DNA of 64,000 bases from contig OZ022593.1 of assembly GCA_963669155.1 (NCBI GenBank), forward strand, positions 15,030,758 to 15,094,757. Direction: 5' to 3'. The first letter of the stretch is position 1; every line of letters begins with the position of its first letter. The stretch is from Arbacia lixula (Eukaryota > Echinodermata > Echinoidea > Arbacioida > Arbaciidae). The notes below the pieces were generated by a model. It was not told the origin of the DNA. It did not search any database and was given only the letters and a program-made list of their open reading frames with translations. The position numbers and the translations under genes are program-made. This document shows positions 9,324 to 20,593 of this stretch, piece by piece.

Positions 9324-9831
9324 GTGCGTCTTCATTAGCCCAATCAGACGAAATAGCGAGTTATTTTGCTTCGGGGAACTAGCCTGAAGTTGCAATCGCG
9401 TCTTCATTAGCTCGAAACTCGTAAGCTAATACATAAGCTCGAAACTCGGGATGCATAAATTATCCCGATGTTCGCACATGCGCAGTGGGCGAAAGGAATA
9501 GGCCACGACCACGTGGCTTCGGTTGTGAGCTTGCATTCACGCTCATATAAAAACCTAATGTAAACGCCTTGTGCGCGCTGATGCGTGCCGGGGTCGGAAA
9601 ATTTTCTGGCTAATGAAGACGCTCCGAGCTAGCTCGAGCTATTTTGCGAACTAGCTCGAGCTAGCTCCATCTAGCCCAAGATTTCTTGGGAAATTTTCTC
9701 GACCAAATAGCTCGCTATTTTGCCTGATCTGGCTAATGAAGACGCAAATAGCTAGCTATTTCTTGATCTGGCTACCTAACCCGATCAGAACAAGCTCGCT
9801 ATTTTGCCCACATCGGGCTAATGAAGACGCC
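9324..9831. mobile_element. ~0.5-kb MITE with GCGTCTTCATTAGCCC termini inside the transposase
   Basis: The left end GTGCGTCTTCATTAGCCC (9324-9341) is matched by the right end GGGCGTCTTCATTAGCCC on the other strand (9831-9814). The core gcgtcttcattag also occurs inside, near 9,400, 9,611 and 9,729, and the flanking word aaatagcgagctattttg is repeated in both orientations. No coding capacity was seen. The right end abuts the 57-bp minisatellite, so the transposase C-terminus is gone. Confidence 0.7.
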
Positions 9832-9837
9832 CCTCAA

Positions 9838-11806
9838 ATGTGCTGGTGACAGCTACCACTGCAAGATCAAGAGCCCCAACAACTGTGTCCAGAGCTCCGG
9901 ATGCCCCACCAGCAACCACACCTTCAAGAGCCCCAGCAACTGTGTCCAGAGCTCCAGATGCCCCACTAGCAACCACACCTTCCAGAGCCCAAGCAACTAT
10001 GTCCAGAGCTCCGGATTCCCAACCAGCCACCACACCTTCAAGAGCCCCAGCAACTATGTCCAGAGCTCCAGATGCCCCACAAGCAACCACACCTTCAAGA
10101 GCCCCAGCAACTGTTTCCAGAGCTCCAGATGCCCCACCAGCAACCACACCTTCAAGAGCCCCAGCAACTGTTTCTAGAGCTCCAGATGCCCCACTAGCAA
10201 CCACACCTTCAAGAGCCCCAGCAACTGTTTCCAGAGTTCCAGATGCCCCACCAGCAATCAAAACCTTCAAGAGCCCCAGCAACTATGTCCAGAGCTCCGG
10301 ATTCACAACCAGCCACCACACCTTCAAGAGCCCCAGCAACTGTTTCCAGAGCTCCAGATGCCCCACCAGCAACCACACCTTCAAGAGGCCCAGCAACTAT
10401 GTCCAGAGCTCCGGATTCACAACCAGCCACCACACCTTCAAGAGCCCCAGCAACTATGTCTAGAGCTCCGGATTCCCAACCAGCAACCACACCTTCAAGA
10501 GCCCCAGCAACTATGTCCAGAGCTCCGGATTCACAACCAGCCACCACACCTTCAAGAGCCCCAGCAACTATGTCCAGAGCTCCAGATTCACAACCAGCCA
10601 CCACACCTTCAAGAGCCCCAGCAACTATGTCCAGAGCTCCAGATGCCCCACCAGCCACCACACCTTCAAGAGGCCCAGCAACTATGTCCAGAGCTCCGGA
10701 TTCACAACCAGCCACCACACCTTCAAGAGCCCCAGTAACTATGTCCAGAGCTCCGGATTCCCAACCAGCAACCACACCTTCAAGAGCCCCAGCAACTATG
10801 TCCAGAGCTCCGGATTCCCAACCAGCAACCACACCTTCAAGAGCCCCAGCAACTATGTCCAGAGCTCCGGATTCCCAACCAGCAACCACACCTTCAAGAG
10901 CCCCAGCAACTATGTCCAGAGCTCCGGATTCCCAACCAGCAACCACACCTTCAAGAGCCCCAGCAACTGTGTCCAGAGCTCCGGATGCCCCACAAGCAAC
11001 CACACCTTCAAGAGCCCCAGCAACTGTTTCTAGAGCTCCAGATGCCCCTCTAGCATCCACACCTTCAAGAGCCCCAGCAACTGTTTCTAGAGCTCCGGAT
11101 GCCCCACTAGCATCCACACCTTCAAGAGCCCCAGCAACTCTGTCCAGAGCTCTAGATGCCCCACCAGCCACCACACCTTCAAGAGCCCCAGCAACTATGT
11201 CCAGAGCTCCAGATGCCCCACTAGCATCCACACCTTCAAGAGCCCCAGCAACTCTGTCCAGAGCTCTAGATGCCCCACCAGCAACCACACCTTCAAGAGC
11301 CCTGGCAACTGTTTCCAGAGCTCCGGATTCCCAACCAGCCACCACACCTTCAAGAGCCCCAGCAACTGTTTCCAGAGCTCCGGATGCCCCTCTAGCATCC
11401 ACACCTTCAAGAGCCCCAGCAACTATTTCCAGAGTTCCAGATGCCCCACCAGCAACCACACCTTCAAGAGCCCCAGCAACTATGTCCAGAGCTCCAGATG
11501 CCCCACTAGCATCCACACCTTCAAGAGCCCCAGCAACTCTGTCCAGAGCTCTAGATGCCCCACCAGCAACCACACCTTCAAGAGACCCAGCAACTGTTTC
11601 CAGAGCTCCGGATTCCCAAACAGCCACCACACCTTCAAGAGCCCCAGCAACTGTGTCCAGAGCTTCAAACGCCCCACCAGCAACCACACCTTCAAGAGCC
11701 CCTACAACTGTTTCCAGAGCTCCAGATGCCCCACCAGCAACCACACCTTCAAGAGCCCCAGCAACTGTTTCCAGAGCTCCGGATGCCCCTCTAGCATCCA
11801 CACCAT
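9838..11806 (+). repeat. 57-bp coding minisatellite, array 1 (~34 units) in the linker exon
   Basis: The units are 57 bp, exactly 19 codons, and in the coding frame read SRAPATMSRAPDSQPATTP with variants DAPPATTP and DAPLASTP. The array is open from about 9,840 to 10,463 in one frame and from 10,243 onward in another, because one base was gained near 10,258 (caatcaaaacc for caaccacacc). It ends TPYPKCREKAMTQ, which is the intermediate exon of the FGQY-type gene. The product would be a Pro/Ser/Thr-rich, Arg-dotted flexible linker. Array length differs from the two sister arrays. Confidence 0.85.
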
Positions 11807-11974
11807 ATCCAAAATGCCGAGAGAAGGCTATGACACAATTATTTTGTACATTTTTTTTTTCATTCTTTTATTACCAGGGAGCTTATTGGTCTAAAATGCC
11901 TTTTACATCAAACCAACTGGGAGCTACTGGCATTGGACTCAGCTTTACACAACCATTTTCCCTCTTCCTTTGAA

Positions 11975-12243
11975 GAGTTTGCAGGTCAAAGCAACATTTT
12001 GGGTTACAACAGAATGGAGGCTTTGGCAGAGAAGCTCCTAAAGTTCAGAGAAGATGGCAGTGTTACCAGCAGGAGGCTAGCGAAGAGATAGTCAAACTGT
12101 GGAGTACCTTTGACACCTATGACAGGACCATCAAATGCCTGCCTCATCACCAGGAAAAGCTGACAAAAGGAAGATTCAAATCAAACGAATCATCAGTCAT
12201 ACAAGGCGTACGAAGTGTTATGTATCCAAATCTAGTTGCAAGA
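11975..12243 (+). pseudogene. W block copy 4
   Basis: It follows the end of minisatellite array 1 and the piece GAYWSKMPFTSNQLGATGIG. It shares private changes with copy 10 at 44.2 kb (gtacctttgacacc, tcaaacgaatc, gcgtacgaagtg), so the two belong to one subfamily. Confidence 0.5.
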
Positions 12244-12441
12244 AAATCTGGAGTTTTCATATTTTGTTTGGCAGTACTTAAATAATCCATGGGTTATTTT
12301 AAATATTATCATTTAGATTTATTCTACAATTTCTTCAAGATACACATTCTTTTAATTTTCAGACTTACTTAATATATGTTGCTTCATTCATTCATCTTTC
12401 CACAATTATTTCCTTGTTCTGAAGATGTTTCCTAGGCAGCA

Positions 12442-12670
12442 ATGTCCTACCTCTTCACCAGATGCAAACAGAATCATGAAATGCATCATCAAGAAGCTCG
12501 GCGCCACATTCCCGACAAGAGACAGCAGGGAGGAATTGTCTTGATATGTCAAGCTCTCATTATACATGCCTCAGAGAACATCCGAAGCAAGATCATCGCA
12601 TGTGCTCATATTACACCAAATATGCATCTACAGCTGGTAGAGATCAACCCACGGACCTTTATTTGGTTAT
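12442..12670 (+). pseudogene. Q block copy 3
   Basis: It contains a 3-bp loss (cccgacaagagac) relative to copy 1 and ends INPRTFIW. It is followed by an intron-like gap and the terminal exon at 12,751. Confidence 0.5.
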
Positions 12671-12750
12671 TTCCCCTTTTTCCACAAGTTGTAATATCCA
12701 AAACTTAATACATGCCAAAATGTGCATGTGCCATGTGCTGTCATTACAGC

Positions 12751-12800
12751 AATGCCAAAGAACAGTTTGATGATACCTCACAGCGAACAACAAAAAATAA
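12751..12800 (+). pseudogene. Possible terminal exon of the FGQY-type gene
   Basis: After an acceptor (gctgtcattacag) one frame reads NAKEQFDDTSQRTTKNK and a stop. In DUF6729-type proteins the LQL.EIN..TLIQW motif is followed by a short charged tail (from memory), which this would fit. Related copies are at 24,807 and 45,017. Confidence 0.4.
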
Positions 12801-12904
12801 ATAATCTTATAAAAAAAAAAAACTGATCATAGCCTCTATCATTGATATTCATGTCTTTCAAGTTACTTCATGATTTTCTTCTTTTATTTCTTGTCTTCTC
12901 ATGT

Positions 12905-13161
12905 AGGCATCACAGGAGATCCAAAGCTGTAGAACGGACAACACTAGAAGATGGGGGTTTTGGTGCCCAGACCTAGCATGACAACAACCGAACCCTTACA
13001 ATATACAGAAGGGAGGGAGTGACTCTCCAATCTAAATGTAGTCATCAACAACAGGATTGTCAGATTGTACAAATATTGACCAACTTGTGTATTTAACTTT
13101 TTTCCTTAATCTTTATTTTCTTCTACAGCACCAACTCGAAGACGGGAATCAACAACTGTAA
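12905..13161 (+). pseudogene. Linker exon start upstream of minisatellite array 2
   Basis: An exon remnant (gcatcacaggagatccaaagc) follows the acceptor ttctcatgtag. The linker exon follows tttattttcttctacag (13,128) and reads APTRRRESTTVTSPRVLVTA straight into the 57-bp repeats. This shows that the minisatellite is an expansion inside an exon with a normal acceptor. Confidence 0.5.
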
Positions 13162-14000
13162 CTTCTCCAAGAGTGCTGGTGACAGCTACCACTGCAAGAT
13201 CAAGAGCCCCAGCAACTATGTCCAGAGCTCCGGATTCACAACCAGCCACCACACCTTCAAGAGCCCCAGCAACTATGTCCAGAGCTCCGGATTCACAACC
13301 AGCCACCACACCTTCAAGAGCCCCAGCAACTGTTTCCAGAGCTCCAGATGCCCCACCAGCAACCACACCTTCAAGCGCCCCAGCAACTGTTTCTAGAGCT
13401 CCAGATTCACAACCAGCCACCATACCTTCAAGAGCCCCAGCAACCGTGTCCAAGGCTCCAGATTCACAACCAGCCACCACACCTTCAAGAGCCCCAGCAA
13501 CTGTTTCCAGAGCTCCAGATGCCCCACCAGCAACCACACCTTCAAGAGCCCCAGCAACTATGTCCAGAGCTCCGGATTCACAACCAGCCACCACACCTTC
13601 AAGAGCCCCAGCAACTATGTCCAGAGCTCCAGATGCCCCACCAGCAACCACACCTTCAAGAGGCCCAGCAACTATGTCCAGAGCTCCGGATTCACAACCA
13701 GCCACCACACCTTCAAGAGCCCCAGCAACTATGTCCAGAGCTCCGGATTCCCAACCAGCAACCACACCTTCAAGAGCCCCAGCAACTGTTTCCAGAGCTC
13801 CAGATGCCCCACCAGCAACCACACCTTCAAGAGCCCCAGCAACTATGTCCAGAGCTTCGGATTCACAACCAGCCACCACATCCTCAAGAGCCCCAGCAAC
13901 TATGTCCAGAGCTCCGGATTCACAACCAGCCACCACACCTTCAAGAGCCCCAGCAACTGTTTCCAGAGCTCCACATGCCCAAACAGCATCCACACCATAT
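13162..14000 (+). repeat. 57-bp coding minisatellite, array 2 (~14 units)
   Basis: It has the same 19-codon unit as array 1, open without interruption from 13,173 to 14,087 in the coding frame. It ends APHAQTASTPYPKCREKAMTQ. One unit has lost AGA for AGC (SSAPATV) and another reads SKAPDSQ, so substitutions exist but no frameshifts. Confidence 0.85.
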
Positions 14001-14168
14001 CCAAAATGCCGAGAGAAGGCTATGACACAATTATTTTGTACATTTATTTTTTTCATTCTTTTATTACGAGGGAGCTTATTGGCCTAAAATGGCTTTTACA
14101 TCAAACCAACTGGGAGCTACTGGCATTGGTCTCAACTTTACACAACCAATTTCCTTCTTCCTTTGCAG

Positions 14169-14440
14169 GAAGAGTTTGCAGGTCAAAGCAACATCTTGGG
14201 CTACAACAGAATGGAGGCTTTGGCAGAGAACCTCCTAAAGTTCAGAGAGGATGGCAGCGTTACCAGCAGGAAGCTAGCCAAGAGATAGTCAAACTGTGGA
14301 GTAGACTTGACACCTATAACAGGACCATCAAATGCCGGCCTCATCACCGGGAAAAGCTGACAAAAGGAAGGTTCAAATCAACCGAATCATCAGTCATACA
14401 AGGCCTACAAAGCGTTATGTATCCACATCTAGTTGCAAGA
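14169..14440 (+). pseudogene. W block copy 5
   Basis: The acceptor is ttcctttgcag. It has KLWSRLDTYNRTIKC, a variant shared with copy 6 at 16.3 kb, which suggests a recent duplication between these two neighbours. Confidence 0.5.
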
Positions 14441-14636
14441 AAATCTGGAGTTTTCATTTTTTGTTTGGCAGTACTTAAATAATCCATGGGTTATTTTAAA
14501 TCTTAATATTTCATTTATTCTACAATTTCTTCAAGAAGTACTCTTTTCAATTTTCAGATTTACTTTAATTGATGTTTCTTCATTCGTTTATCTTTCCACA
14601 ATTATTTCCTTCTTCTTAAGATGTTTCCTAGGCAGT

Positions 14637-14818
14637 AATGTCCTGCCTCTTGGCCAGATGCAAACAGAGTCATGAAATGCATCATCAACAAGCTCGGCGC
14701 ACCACATTCCTGACCACAAGAGACAGCAGGGAAGAATCGTCTTGAGATGTCTAGCTCTCATTATACATGCCTCAGAGAACATCCGAAGCAAGATCATCGC
14801 ATGTGCACATGTTACAGC
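14637..14818 (+). pseudogene. Q block copy 4, truncated
   Basis: The block is cut after CAHVTA at about 14,820, before the LQLVEIN motif. A 1.37-kb unrelated segment follows. Confidence 0.5.
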
Positions 14819-14820
14819 AG

Positions 14821-16195
14821 TTTTGTTTTACAAAATGGTATCTCACCATTTTGTATAGGGCAGTCAGAATAGGGTTAAGCACGTCATACATTATCTTTGG
14901 TATGCTCTAAGACCTTGAATTGTTTTTGCCTGACAGCAATTTTTTTTCCATATTTACACCTGAAAAATTTCCCAAACCATCAACATGGTTCAATAAGAGT
15001 ATGTATTATTTCAAGTATTGTTAGTTTCAAGTAATACGTTACAGGGAAATCGACATTGATTTTGAACTGATATTGTACCATTGTATTTAAGGTCTTTGCA
15101 TAATCATTAATAGTATGTCGATAAATTGCATTAATTGATATCTCTAATTGTAGGTATGAGTATTTATTAGTATGTTGATGGGTTATTTAACTTTGATTTT
15201 TGAAGTAGTTTTGGATTCAATGAATAGGCTACTATCAGGCTGAGATTAACCGTGAACTATTTTTCTGTCATCGTTTTTTGTGTTTTTTCATAAGTATATA
15301 ATAGTATGTCAATAACATAAGTTATTTTGTATGTTTGAAGTAATGTTAGGTTGAATTAACCCTGAACCTGCCATGTGTGAATTATTTCACTATTAGTACA
15401 CACAAATCCCATAGGGCAGCATTTTCTCTGGCACACAAAGGGTTAATAGGTCAGTGGGATACTGAGATTGATTCCGACAGGTAATGTTAAATGTTGGTAT
15501 AAATAGTGGTGTTGAGATGTTTTAGAATAGGGACTTTGGTAGGAGTTGTACTTATTGTACTTAATACTGGTGATATGTATTTAATACTTGTGCATAATAT
15601 GCTCAATGGATACTGACAGTGGATAAATGTATGTGATAGAATATGAAAATTGTTTTTTGGTTCATAAATAGACAACAGTGATATGAATATTTATATATTG
15701 TGTATTTATGAAGAAAACATTGTCAATTGTTTAGATCATTTTGTATAGTGTTCGATAATATATTTACATGAAATGTACAAAGAAAACACACTAAAGCATA
15801 AACTTTGACATTTGGTCATATATAGATTAAGAAATGATTGTGAACAATATAAAATCAGGATGGACTTCTTGAATGAAACAAGGGATGGTATTGAAGGGGA
15901 TGATAGAGTAAGTAATGTTTCAAATATTTCATTAAATAAGAAAGGAAATGAACATATCACACTACTAATATTTCATTTGTACTATCACGCTGTACCATTA
16001 AACAAAAAGAACTATGATATTACAAAATGTCGCGTGTTTGTATCTGATTTCATTTTGCAATTGTACATACAATGAGATTGTGAAGCACTAGTATTTTTAA
16101 ACATTCATTCTTTCTGAATGTTCGAATACTCCGAGGGATCGTTATTCCGAAAGTTTAGTATTCCGACGATTCGTGACTCTCAAGGTTTGATAGTT
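14821..16195. other. 1.37-kb AT-rich insert of unknown nature
   Basis: It begins with a perfect hairpin (tacaaaatgg at 14829-14838 with ccattttgta at 14846-14855) and contains an 83-bp TTAA-flanked mini-MITE. Sister copies lack this DNA. No TIR, coding exon or tail was identified. The right junction returns to the intermediate exon (atgacaaaattattttg). Confidence 0.45.
15360..15442. mobile_element. 83-bp TTAA-flanked mini-MITE, copy 1
   Basis: TTAA lies at 15356-15359 and 15443-15446. Between them CCCTGAACCTGCCA faces TGGCACACAAAGGG as imperfect inverted repeats. A second element of identical length lies at 59,257-59,339. TTAA targets and CCCT ends fit piggyBac-type MITEs. Confidence 0.55.
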
Positions 16196-16340
16196 ATGAC
16201 AAAATTATTTTGTAAACTTCTTTTTTTTTTATTCTTTTATTACCAGGGAGCTTATTGGCCTAAAATGCCCCTTACATCAAACCAACTGGGAGCTACTGGC
16301 ATTGGTCTTAACTTTACACAACCATTTTCCCTCTTCCTTT

Positions 16341-16612
16341 GAAGAGTTTGCAGGTCAAAGCAACATCTTGGGCTACAACAGAATGGAGGCTTTGGCAGAG
16401 AACCTCCTAAAGTTCAGAGAGGATGGCAGCGTTACCAGCAGGAAGCTAGCCAAGAGATAGTCAAACTGTGGAGTAGACTTGACACCTATAACAGGACCAT
16501 CAAATGCCGGCCTCATCACCGGGAAAAGCTGACAAAAGGAAGGTTCAAATCAACCGAATCATCAGTCAAACAAGGCATAAAAAGCATTATGTATCCACAT
16601 CTAGTTGCAAGA
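16341..16612 (+). pseudogene. W block copy 6
   Basis: Close to copy 5. It differs by ttaaaagcattatg and cagtcaaac. It begins the unit that runs to about 24.9 kb. Confidence 0.5.
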
Positions 16613-16808
16613 AAATCTGGAGTTTTAATTTTTTGTTTGGCAGTACTTAAATAATCCATGGGTTATTTTAAATGTTAATATTTAATTTATTCTACAATTT
16701 CTTCAAGAAGTTCTCTTTTCAATTTTGAGATTTACTTAATTCATGTTTCTTCATTCGTTCATCTTTCCACAATTATTTCCTTCTTCTGAAGATGTTTCCT
16801 AGGTAGCA

Positions 16809-17039
16809 ATGTCCTACCTCTTGGCCAGATGCAAACAGAATCATGAAATACATCATCAAGAAGCTCGGCGCCACATTCCTGACCATAAGAGACAGCGGGG
16901 AAGAATCATCTTGAGATGTCTAGCTCTCATTCTACATCTCTCAGAGAACATCCGAAGCAAGATCATTGCATGTGCTCATGTAACAGAAAATACGCATCTA
17001 CAGCTGGTAGAGATCAACCCACGGACGTTGATTTGGTAA
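16809..17039 (+). pseudogene. Q block copy 5
   Basis: Nearly identical to copies 1 and 8, with NHEIHHQEARR and TENTHLQLVEINPRTLIW. It leads into repeat R and LINE fragment 2, as copies 1 and 8 do. Confidence 0.5.
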
Positions 17040-17098
17040 CTTTCCCTTTTCTCCAGAAGTTGTAATATCCAGATGATACATGCTAAAAAAATTTCCAA

Positions 17099-17380
17099 CT
17101 GAAAGCTCCTAAATAAGGAATTGGCATATCATGTTTGTGCTTGATCACCCTTCTACAACTTGTATTAACAGTGTTAGTGTTAAAACGTTGTAGTCAGACA
17201 CCATAACCACCCCAAAACGATGTACTGCGCATTAGGCTTAGACTTCTAAACATATAGCCCTGCACTACAACAAGTGTTTTGACCAATCGGTACAAGACAA
17301 GTTTGACCAATCAGGATGAAGGAAGCTACAGACACAATGAAAAACAGTGCATACCTCATACCCTCATACTATTTGTGATG
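17099..17380. repeat. Repeat R, left of LINE fragment 2
   Basis: It matches 18,412-18,688 over its whole length with a few percent of differences, so LINE fragment 2 sits between direct copies of about 280 bp. Confidence 0.8.
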
Positions 17381-18411
17381 ATTCATTATAATTATTGATG
17401 TTTTCTTCTTGAAATACGTGTTGATGATTTTTAATTTGCTGCTGATTGCAAATTCGACAAGTCTATCTCCCCTATCATTACGCTGTCCATGACCAAAACA
17501 TCCAATCACTGGCTCTTCACCATCTTCCCTCTTTCCGACCTTGGCATTTAGATCTCCCATCACAATGGTGTAATGTGTCTTATTGTTCTGGATGAGTTCT
17601 GTGATTTCCTCATACAGCTTCTCCACCTCCTCATCATCGTAGCTGCTGGTGGGTGCATATACTTGAATGATTTTTAGACGATATCTTTTATTTATCCTGA
17701 TAGTAAGCTGGGCTAGTCTTTCATTAATTCCCTTGAATTGTTACATTTCCTGCAATACTTTTATGGACAAGAAATCCTACTCCTGCCTCACTTTTATCTG
17801 TCTTCCCTATATGGAATAAATGATGGCTGCTTTTTAGTTGTTCAAGTTGTTCTCCTTTTCTCCGAACCTCACTGAGTCCAATGATGTCCCAATTCACTTC
17901 TTCCAATTCTTGTTCCAACTCTATTAGTCTATTTTCACCTAGTAGTGTTCTGACATTGTACGTTCCTATGTTCAAATTCCATTGGTGGCCTGTTCGTACC
18001 CAGAGATTCTTCGCACCCCCTGCTCCTTTCCGGACTGGTCCGCCACCTTGGTCCAAGGATACAGAGCTGCTGGGGACTGGGGGCCATTGTATTAGAGACT
18101 TATTCATGCTGGTTTGAGGGCCTACTCTTCCACGCTGGCCCAAGACGGGTTGGAAGAGATGCGAGTTGTTGGATGGCCGCTGTTGGCTCTTAACTGAGCC
18201 AGCGCCCTTAAGATAGATCTTGTTTTTAGTTCTATCAGGGTGTCCAACCACCCTCCTCACTAGTCCAGTTGAGGTGACTAGAGGGGGTACCGGTTTAGTC
18301 GCCGATGGTCCGACCCTGAAACAGGTTGTACTGGCTTACAGGGTACCAGTAGCAGGTAGCAGTAGCAGGTTCTCAACCTAACCTGACCTGACCTAACCTG
18401 ACCTGACCTGA
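17381..18411 (-). mobile_element. LINE fragment 2: 5' end and endonuclease, no reverse transcriptase
   Basis: Read on the minus strand, the fragment starts with CCTGA repeats (18,411-18,379) and an untranslated leader. It then encodes NIGTYNVRTLLGENRLIELE, NWDIIGLSEVRRKGEQ and GVGFLVHKSIAGNV (18260-17724) and, after a 2-base loss near 17,738, VMGDLNAKVGKREDGEEPV and a few more residues (17626-17369). The catalytic Glu of SEVR and the GDLNA motif are kept. Sequence stops just after the endonuclease. Loss of the 3' part is unusual for LINEs, which normally lose the 5' part. Confidence 0.8.
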
Positions 18412-18688
18412 CTAAAAGCTCCTAAATAAGGAATTGGCATATCATGTTTATGCTTGATCACGCTTATAACACTTGTATTACCAGTGTTAGCGTTGAAACG
18501 TTGTACTCGTGCACCATAACCACCCCCGAAACGATGTAGTGCGTATTAGGCCTAGACTTCTAAACATATAGCCCTGCACTACAAGTGTTTTGACCAATCA
18601 GCACAAGACAAGTTCGACCAATCAGGCTGAAGGAAACTACAGACACAATGAAAAACAGTGCATACCTCATACCCTTATACTATTTGTG
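18412..18688. repeat. Repeat R, right of LINE fragment 2
   Basis: This copy runs directly into the ATG exon at 18,701, so here R looks like its promoter region. Confidence 0.8.
18587..18626 (+). promoter_or_regulatory. Paired CCAAT motifs upstream of the hAT-region ATG
   Basis: gaccaatcagc and gaccaatcagg lie 26 bp apart and about 80-110 bp before the ATG at 18,701. The pair is kept at 31.65-31.69 and 38.73-38.76 kb. The promoter role is inferred from motif and position only. Confidence 0.35.
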
Positions 18689-18700
18689 CTTATAATTATC

Positions 18701-18796
18701 ATGGCGGGCAAGCGTGCGAGACCCTTCGCATTCCCAAGAGGGGCGAGCGAGAAGCAGAATATGACGTGGTCTCAGGGTGTAGACAAAAACAGGAAG
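18701..18796 (+). pseudogene. ATG exon of the hAT-region gene, copy 1 (32 aa)
   Basis: The exon has ATCATGG start context and reads AGKRARPFAFPRGASEK, then WSQGVDKNRK, before a donor (aggaag, gtaaca). It is exact at 31,767-31,862. The 38.8-kb copy lost one G after the ATG. It may be the first exon of the hAT transposase whose C-terminus lies 1.5 kb downstream; no middle exons were recognised. Confidence 0.4.
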
Positions 18797-20267
18797 GTAA
18801 CAGGGCTTGAATTACCCGGCCGGCAAGAAGCAATTTGCTGCGATGCCCTCTCTCCTTGCCGCGTCGCCCCTCTCAAAATTATGATACTTACGGCAACTTG
18901 TAGCCGTCCCCTTTTTCAGTTTGCCGTAATGCCCTTTTCTCCTAAAGGTACGGAAACAACATTTTTTCGCACCAAACTAATAACAGCTTCGATTCACAAG
19001 CGCATATGAGCAGTGTCGGTTCAGTTGCAATTCACCATCAACGTTCAGCATGATTGCAGCCGACTCTACTCGTGCATGGTCGCACCGCAGTGAATGGGAC
19101 TTTTTTTTTTGTAAACACGCTGCCATTCTATTACCCGAACTCACTCCCTCATACCTTCGTCTGAATAGGCTATATACGTTACATACCCGAGTACAACTTC
19201 AGGGGGGTAAATGCGATGGGACAGTTTTCGTAAACAAATGCAATGGACATTCCATTTATTGGACTCAATCCCTTGTATTATTGAGCCCTTCATGTCAACG
19301 TATGTACATCGAAGTAAAGTTTACAGCGGGGGGAAAGTTTCGATACAGGCTGTTACATTACACGTAATGTGCCATTGCGGCTACTTTCCATGTGCGATGT
19401 TTCGGCTCATTGATCTAGATTGTAAATGAATACGAGCGAATGATTTTGTTTCGTGTTTATCGATTTGCGTTTGAAGAAAAATAAATTGTCTGGCTTTATT
19501 CGAGGAAGCAGAAAAAATATTTGAAACATGACAAAAAGGGCATTACGGCCAAATGAAAAAACAATCAAAACAAAACAAACAAAAAAACTTTTTCGTGGCT
19601 CTAACTTTGCGGAATTGGAAGGAGGGCATTCCGTCGATTGATTATTTTGAGGACTGCTGTTGATTTTGGAGGTTTCTTTGGGGGGAAAATAAATTACCTT
19701 TCTAGTGTACCCATGCACTTGATTTTACAATTTATTAAGACGAAACTAATTACTGTACTTTAAATTTATCCTTTCTTATACTTGTACCTTATTTGACTTG
19801 TTTTCTGTATTTTTAAAAATAAAAATCAATAATTCCATTTTATTTCTTTGTACTTTATGTTTGCTCATTTTATTCTAATATTGCGGGACGGTATCATGTA
19901 GAACGATATTTATACAGGCTTAGATATTTGTCCATGCAACAGACCCAATGCACATGATTGATGAATAACTGGTTAAAATAATTATTTTAAAAAAAAATTC
20001 AAGAGTGTATTTCTCTTTTTTCATTTATCTGTTCAAACAAACCGACATTGGCGCTGTGGGGCGGTAATCACCTATCAGTTTCTATAGTAGGCAGGCGCGC
20101 CGGAACACTTTCAGTTTTAGGCACAATCCTGAAGGGGGCACAATTTTTTTGTGAAAGCTGAAATTATTTTGATATACTGACTTGAAAACAGAACATCTTA
20201 AAGGGGTACTCCGGTCTGTGAAAAATATGACTTGAACAGATAAAGTAAAATCAGACAAACAAATCAT
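18797..20267. other. Non-coding part of the hAT-region repeat
   Basis: It is CpG-containing DNA at 18.8-19.2 kb, then AT-rich DNA, nearly identical in the three copies (18.8, 31.9 and 38.95 kb). Short open frames on both strands are not supported by splice sites or motifs. The string aaaggggtactccggtctg near 20,201 is a dispersed repeat word. Confidence 0.5.
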
Positions 20268-20573
20268 CTCTATCCCAACATTTCACACCTTTTGAGGATT
20301 TTGCTGGTTCTTCCAACGGCCACATCTCAAGTAGAGCGACAGTTTTCAACAATTAAGCGATGCCAGGGTGATTGGAGACTGAGCCTCAAGACAAGCACGA
20401 TTGAAGACCTTCTGCGCATCATCACCGAGGGCCACCCAGTAGAAGAGTTTTCTCCAGCTTCTTCAGTGGAGAGGTGGTTTAGTGACAAGAGGCGCCCCCA
20501 CATGAAGCCCTACGGGAAAAGAAAGCCTGCCCCTTCATCATCATCGTCAGAAGAAGAAACGGATGTAGAATAA
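20268..20573 (+). CDS. hAT transposase C-terminal (dimerisation) region, copy 1
   Basis: The open frame reads PNISHLLRILLVLPTATSQ, VERQFSTIKRCQGDWRLSL and TIEDLLRI, which fits the hAT dimerisation motif (PxxL..L...lp.ts...ER.FS...r.k...R..l....l..l). It continues EGHPVEEFSPASSVERWFSD and a Lys/Pro/Ser tail ending DVE-stop. The DDE core and BED finger are not present nearby. This is the only one of three copies without a frameshift. Confidence 0.7.
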   Translation, partial: LYPNISHLLRILLVLPTATSQVERQFSTIKRCQGDWRLSLKTSTIEDLLRIITEGHPVEEFSPASSVERWFSDKRRPHMKPYGKRKPAPSSSSSEEETDVE

Positions 20574-20593
20574 TCAATTCAGTTCATCCTCAA

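Noticed and set aside
9324-9831. tRNA-derived SINE
   Set aside because: No A or B box arrangement and no tail was seen; the ends are clear inverted repeats.
10209-11801. 530-codon open frame on the minus strand (GALETVAGALEGVV repeats)
   Set aside because: It is the complement of the 57-bp coding minisatellite. A 57-bp unit without stops in this frame gives a long open frame automatically, and no splice site or start supports it.
18590-19009. 139-codon frame around the ATG exon of the hAT region
   Set aside because: Only the 32 codons after the ATG at 18,701 end at a donor. The rest reads through intron-like DNA.
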